From Lathyrus oleraceus (lineage: Eukaryota > Streptophyta > Magnoliopsida > Fabales > Fabaceae): a stretch of 64,000 nucleotides of DNA. The DNA is taken from the NCBI RefSeq assembly GCF_024323335.1, contig NC_066584.1:267832344-267896343 (forward strand), given 5' to 3'. The position numbers and the translations under genes are program-made. A model generated the notes under the pieces. That model was not told the DNA's origin and searched no databases. It saw only the letters and a list, made by a program, of their open reading frames with translations. Shown one piece after another: positions 60,419 to 64,000 of the stretch (positions are counted from its first letter, which is position 1; every line of letters starts with the position of its first letter).

Positions 60419-62077
60419 AATCTCTTCATCAAGAAAATTATATTATACTGACTGGTAATTGTCAATTGGTTGGTGAGCCAAATGGTCAGCCAAGACGCTA
60501 CCTTTGATTGCTTTCTCAGATCAGTATTCGATATCATACTCTGATAACAACATCTGCCAACGGGAAATCCTCCCAGTTAAAGTAGGATTCTCAAAAATAT
60601 ACTTGATTGGATCGATTTTGCATATCAACCAAGTGGTATGATTCAACATATATTGACGCAAACGCTTAGCAGCCCAAGCAAATGCGCAACAAGTCTTCTC
60701 AAGCATAGAATACCGAGTCTCACAATCAGTGAACTTCTTACTGAGGTGGTAAATAGCATAATCTTTCTTTCCAGTTTCATCTTGCTGACCAAGAACACAG
60801 CCCATACTCTCTTCAAGCACAGTCAAATACAAGATCAAAGGTCTTCCTTCAACAGGTGGAGACAGAATTGGAGGCTCCAGCAGATACTCTTTGATACTAT
60901 CAAAAGCTTTCTGGAAGTCTTTGGTCCAATCACAAGATTGATCTTTCTGAAGAAGCTTGAATATAGGCGCACATGTGGCAGTCATGTGTGAAATGAATCT
61001 TGAGATATAATTCAAGCAGCCATGAAAACCTCTGACTTGCTTCTTAGTTTTGGACGCAGGCATCTCTTGTATTGCTTTGACCTTGGCAGGATCAACTTCA
61101 ATACCCTTCTCGCTGACAATAAAGTCCAACAACTTACCAGAATGAACACCAAATGTACACCTATTGGGATTCAAGTGGAGATTGTACTTCTTCAAACGTT
61201 GGAATAGCTTCAACAAATGTTCAACATGTTCATCTTCATCAATGGATTTGGCAATTATATCATCCACATAGACTTCAATCTCTTTATGCATCATATCATG
61301 AAAAAGAGTAGTCATTGCTCTCTGGTAGGTTGCACCAGCATTCTTTAAACCGAAAGGCATCACTCTTCAATAGAATGTTCCCCATGGTGTAATGAATGTG
61401 GTCATCTCGAAATCTTTGAGTGCCATTTTGATCTGATTATATCCGGAAAATCCATCCATAAACGAAAATAATTTGAACTTAGTTCTATTATCTACCAACA
61501 TATCAATGTGTGGTAGAGGGAAATCATATTTCGGACCAGCTTTATTCAAATCTCTATAATCGACGCACATACATACTTTTCCATCCTTCTTCGGGACAAG
61601 CACAATATTGGCCACCCATTGCAGATACTCATCGGTAACAAGGAAACAAGCATCAATCTACTCTGCACTTCTTCTTTGATCTTCACTACCATATCAGGAC
61701 GAGTCCTCCTCGACTTCTGTTTGATTTGCGGGCATTCTGGCTTCAACGACATTCTATGCTCCACAATCTCAAAATCCAAACCAGTCATGTCTTGATAGGA
61801 CCAGGAAAACACATTTGAATATTTTCGAAGACGATAAATCAACCCCTTCTTAACCCCTGGGCACAGTCGAGACCCAATCTTGACTTCCTTCTCATCGTCC
61901 TCGGAACCCATGTTGACTAACTCAATCTGGTCTTCGAATGGTTGAATGGCTTTTTCCTCGTGCTCAAGTAGACGAGAAAATTCATCAGATATTTCTTCAT
62001 CACTTCCTTCCTCGACCTCAAACACAGGGAATTCAAAGTTTGGCAAACGAGTATGATCATTGTATTTAGGAACCAGC
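60419..62077 (-). pseudogene. pol: Ogre-7 reverse transcriptase and first RNase H
   Basis: Starts after the intron with LPNFEFPVFE, an acidic lead region, then RT with VPKKDG, VDYRDLNKA, FMDGFSGYNQIKM, MPFGLKNAG and the active site YVDD. RNase H follows with YHLSKKFTDCETRYS and WAAKRLRQYM. Breaks: a base missing near 61660, TGA 61367-61369, TGA 60521-60523 and TAA near 60450. The typical FMDGFSGYN is kept here, unlike in Ogre-1. Confidence 0.9.
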
Positions 62078-62336
62078 TTGCATAATGATTTGATATTTTG
62101 ATTTTAGAGAAGTGAATTGGTGATCAAATATTATACAGATGGACAACTTATATTTATTGATTTATGTTTTTTGTGATTACCATTTTCGGAAAAAGCAAAA
62201 AGTAAAGCAAAAAACATCATAGATGTGGATGAATAGAATTATATTTTATTGATGATCAAATTTGAAATGCCTAACAATGTTCACTTCTTCCTTAGGCGTA
62301 GGAGAAGGATTTTCAAAAACAAATAAAACCAAGTAC
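62078..62336 (-). other. Putative Ogre-7 intron, acceptor probably mutated
   Basis: The donor AA|GTACTT at 62336 matches the place of the Ogre-1 donor. The 3' end reads TTATGCAA then GCTGG, where Ogre-1 has TTATGCAG then GTTGA. Joining at 62337/62077 keeps the frame (S-K-L-V-P-K). Length is 259 nt against 264 in Ogre-1. The expected AG is AA, so splicing at this point would fail or shift by one base. Confidence 0.62.
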
Positions 62337-62964
62337 TTAGAACGATGCACAGTAATAGGAACATCAACAACAATCCAATTGTCCCAAGCTTTTCCATGTG
62401 TCACAATATTGGTGCAATCTTCATCTTCTTCACCCACGATCACAACAGCTAAATGTTGTCCATTACCATGACTGAACCCTCTGCTACGGAAACTGGGTTG
62501 CACATCTTCGACTCTAAATTCATATAAACCTTGTTGGAATCCCAAATTGGCTCTGCTCTGGTTCTCGGTGACCTCTACCATCTGGCCCCACTGATTAGAA
62601 CTTTCGTCTTCAATAATTTTCTGTGCATCTTTGAAGGAGGACATGGGTGCCCCAACTCTTATTTCCTCCGAAATAGGTAGAGCTTGGAAAGGATTTCCAA
62701 CCTCATCCTCATCTTCTACATAAGATAAAGACGGCAGGTGGCTTACCAACAAAGCATTCTCCCCACTGACAATAGCCAGCTTGGCATTCTTGATAAATTT
62801 CAATTTTTGATGCAACGTTGACGTAACGGCTCATACCTCATGTATCCATGACCTTTGAAACAAGCAACTATAGGCCGGGTGGATATCCATTACTTGGAAA
62901 TTAATTTGGAAATCACTCGGACCTATCTTCACAAGAAGGTTTGCAGTGGTATGAAGGCAATAGT
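62246..62964 (-). pseudogene. Ogre-7 protease C-terminal end and acidic extension
   Basis: Protease C-terminal sequence (IGPSDFQI, QVMDIHPAYSCL) is broken by a TGA at about 62837. The frame then goes from 62815 with HQKLKF and the extension HLAVVIVGEEDEDCTN...DNWIVVDVPITVH. The part from 62335 down to the stop at 62246 reads through the intron. The catalytic DTGSS part and gag are missing, cut off at the LTR junction near 62964. Confidence 0.82.
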
Positions 62965-64000
62965 TTCTAATTTGCAAAATGGTCTAAGTTTAGAAAAGAA
63001 ACACAAGCAAAGAAGATTTTTAAAAGGAGGGAGAGATTTGATATTAAAGAAATGGGGAGGAGATGAAGGGACTAATCATAAGCACCAATTTAAAAGTAAA
63101 GAGTTGAAAATATCTGACCAATGGGTTGCAATCCAATAGACAAGAATGTCATATAGAAACCCAAATTCCCTTGGACTTTAGAATCAAGGAATATCAATAC
63201 ACAAATAGCTAGATGAAGAGCAAAGCATCAAATAAATAGAGCCAATTCCAAGCTTAGCAACTTCATGATCTTCTTCATAATCTCATATGCATTAGATGAA
63301 CTCAAAGATAGGCACTAGGCACAGGTTCAAAGTAACAGCTTCAATAAGACCATGTAGCAGATGAACTCAGAAGGATCTTCCATATTTGTATCTGATGAAG
63401 TTCACTTCACAAGCCCTTGGTTTCATGAAAGTTGGAATTGACCAAGTCCTTTTGCATAGGGAATGTTGCCTAATTCTAAGTCCAAAGTCTTCGAGAAAAC
63501 CAATAGTCCACACAAAATGTTTTTTAGGGTTTTTGTTGTTATTATGTACATTAAGGTCAAAAGACCACAAACACAAGATATGGATCAAATGAGTGAAGTG
63601 AAAATGACATTAAAGTAAACAAGTTAAATGGTATGAATAATGGCAAATGAATAAAGGCTCAAAACTTAGGATATAGAGATATCATAGGTCCATGACAAGA
63701 ATAAATAAAGAAGGGGAATGAGATGAAGAGGGACGGGGAATGGAATCAACACAAATTGGTCAAAGGAGGACTTTTATCAAATTAAAATCATTCATTCATT
63801 TTGGGAGATTAAATGTACATTTCATCAAATCCCCTAAAACCAATGATTTTAACTCAACAAAGTCAAATCAACCTTGACCAAGGCCCAACAACATAAGACA
63901 AACTCACCAAGTCAATATCAAAACTTCTACACAATTTACTTTGCAATTAAACAATTAAAATAAATTAAATAATGCATTAAATTAAATTATGGTTTGTCAA
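62965..64000 (-). repeat. Ogre-7 5' LTR fragment
   Basis: Matches 57581-59100, with a gap near 63664 where about 460 bp equivalent to 58312-58768 are missing. It continues past the window. Short ORFs (62855-63139, 63386-63592) are spurious. Confidence 0.83.

Larger units (their letters stand above)
56992..64000 (-). mobile_element. Ogre-7: minus-strand Ogre, internally deleted, continues past the window
   Basis: From the left: 3' LTR end part (56992-59433), integrase N-terminal half, second RNase H, RNase H, RT, intron, protease C-terminal end (to 62964), then part of the 5' LTR (62965-64000). Both internal/LTR borders are deletions: integrase joins the LTR middle at 59430-59433, and protease joins the LTR at 62964. 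ORF1, gag and the primer site are missing. It inserted into the Ogre-6 LTR. Confidence 0.88.

Overview
The window is plant repeat DNA made of nested LTR retrotransposons, with no recognisable host gene. Very large Ty3/gypsy elements of the Ogre (Tat) type carry an extra ORF ahead of gag, a dual RNase H, a pol intron and LTRs of about 4-5 kb. SIRE/Maximus-type Ty1/copia elements carry an extra ORF after pol. This mix suggests a large legume genome of tribe Fabeae (Pisum, Vicia, Lathyrus or Lens type). The species cannot be fixed from the sequence. Every coding region is broken by stops, frameshifts, insertions or deletions. The element names below (Ogre-1 to Ogre-7, SIRE-A) are mine.

Layout, left half. 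Ogre-1 (+, 1-26772; its 5' LTR lies left of the window) carries ORF1, gag, protease, an intron, RT, RNase H, a second RNase H, integrase, a long 3' untranslated region and a 3' LTR. It is interrupted three times. A solo SIRE-like copia LTR sits in gag (2423-3895, target duplication CATGT). A solo LTR of another gypsy family sits in pol (6726-9960, ATAAT). An internally deleted SIRE-like element sits in the 3' LTR (18021-23984, CTGCA/CTTCA). Ogre-1 itself landed in the integrase gene of Ogre-2: the last 53 integrase codons of Ogre-2 resume directly after Ogre-1 at 26777. Ogre-2 continues with its 3' untranslated region and its 3' LTR (29519-33406 and 42810-43623). That LTR is split by a SIRE copia element with both LTRs (SIRE-A, minus strand, 33407-42804, target duplication CTAAA).

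Layout, right half. Ogre-2 landed in a minus-strand Ogre LTR (LTR-3, 43624-47747). There follow a fused pair of minus-strand LTR pieces (47748-53918), the 3' end of plus-strand Ogre-6 (53919-56991), and minus-strand Ogre-7 (56992 to beyond 64000). Ogre-7 keeps a protease to integrase block (59434-62964) between two broken LTRs. Insertion depth reaches four levels (LTR-3 > Ogre-2 > Ogre-1 > SIRE-like).

The most interesting signals are not genes. They are (i) three stem-loops just after the integrase stop, with paired base changes between Ogre-1 and Ogre-2; (ii) an LTR hairpin bounded by CTACG and CGTAG, shared by Ogre LTRs and a different gypsy LTR that carries it three times; (iii) a pol intron whose removal restores one frame in Ogre-1, with an apparently lost acceptor in Ogre-7; and (iv) adjacent LTRs in opposite orientation that could form long hairpin RNA. 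I found no convincing unknown defence, metabolic or mobile system beyond these retroelements.
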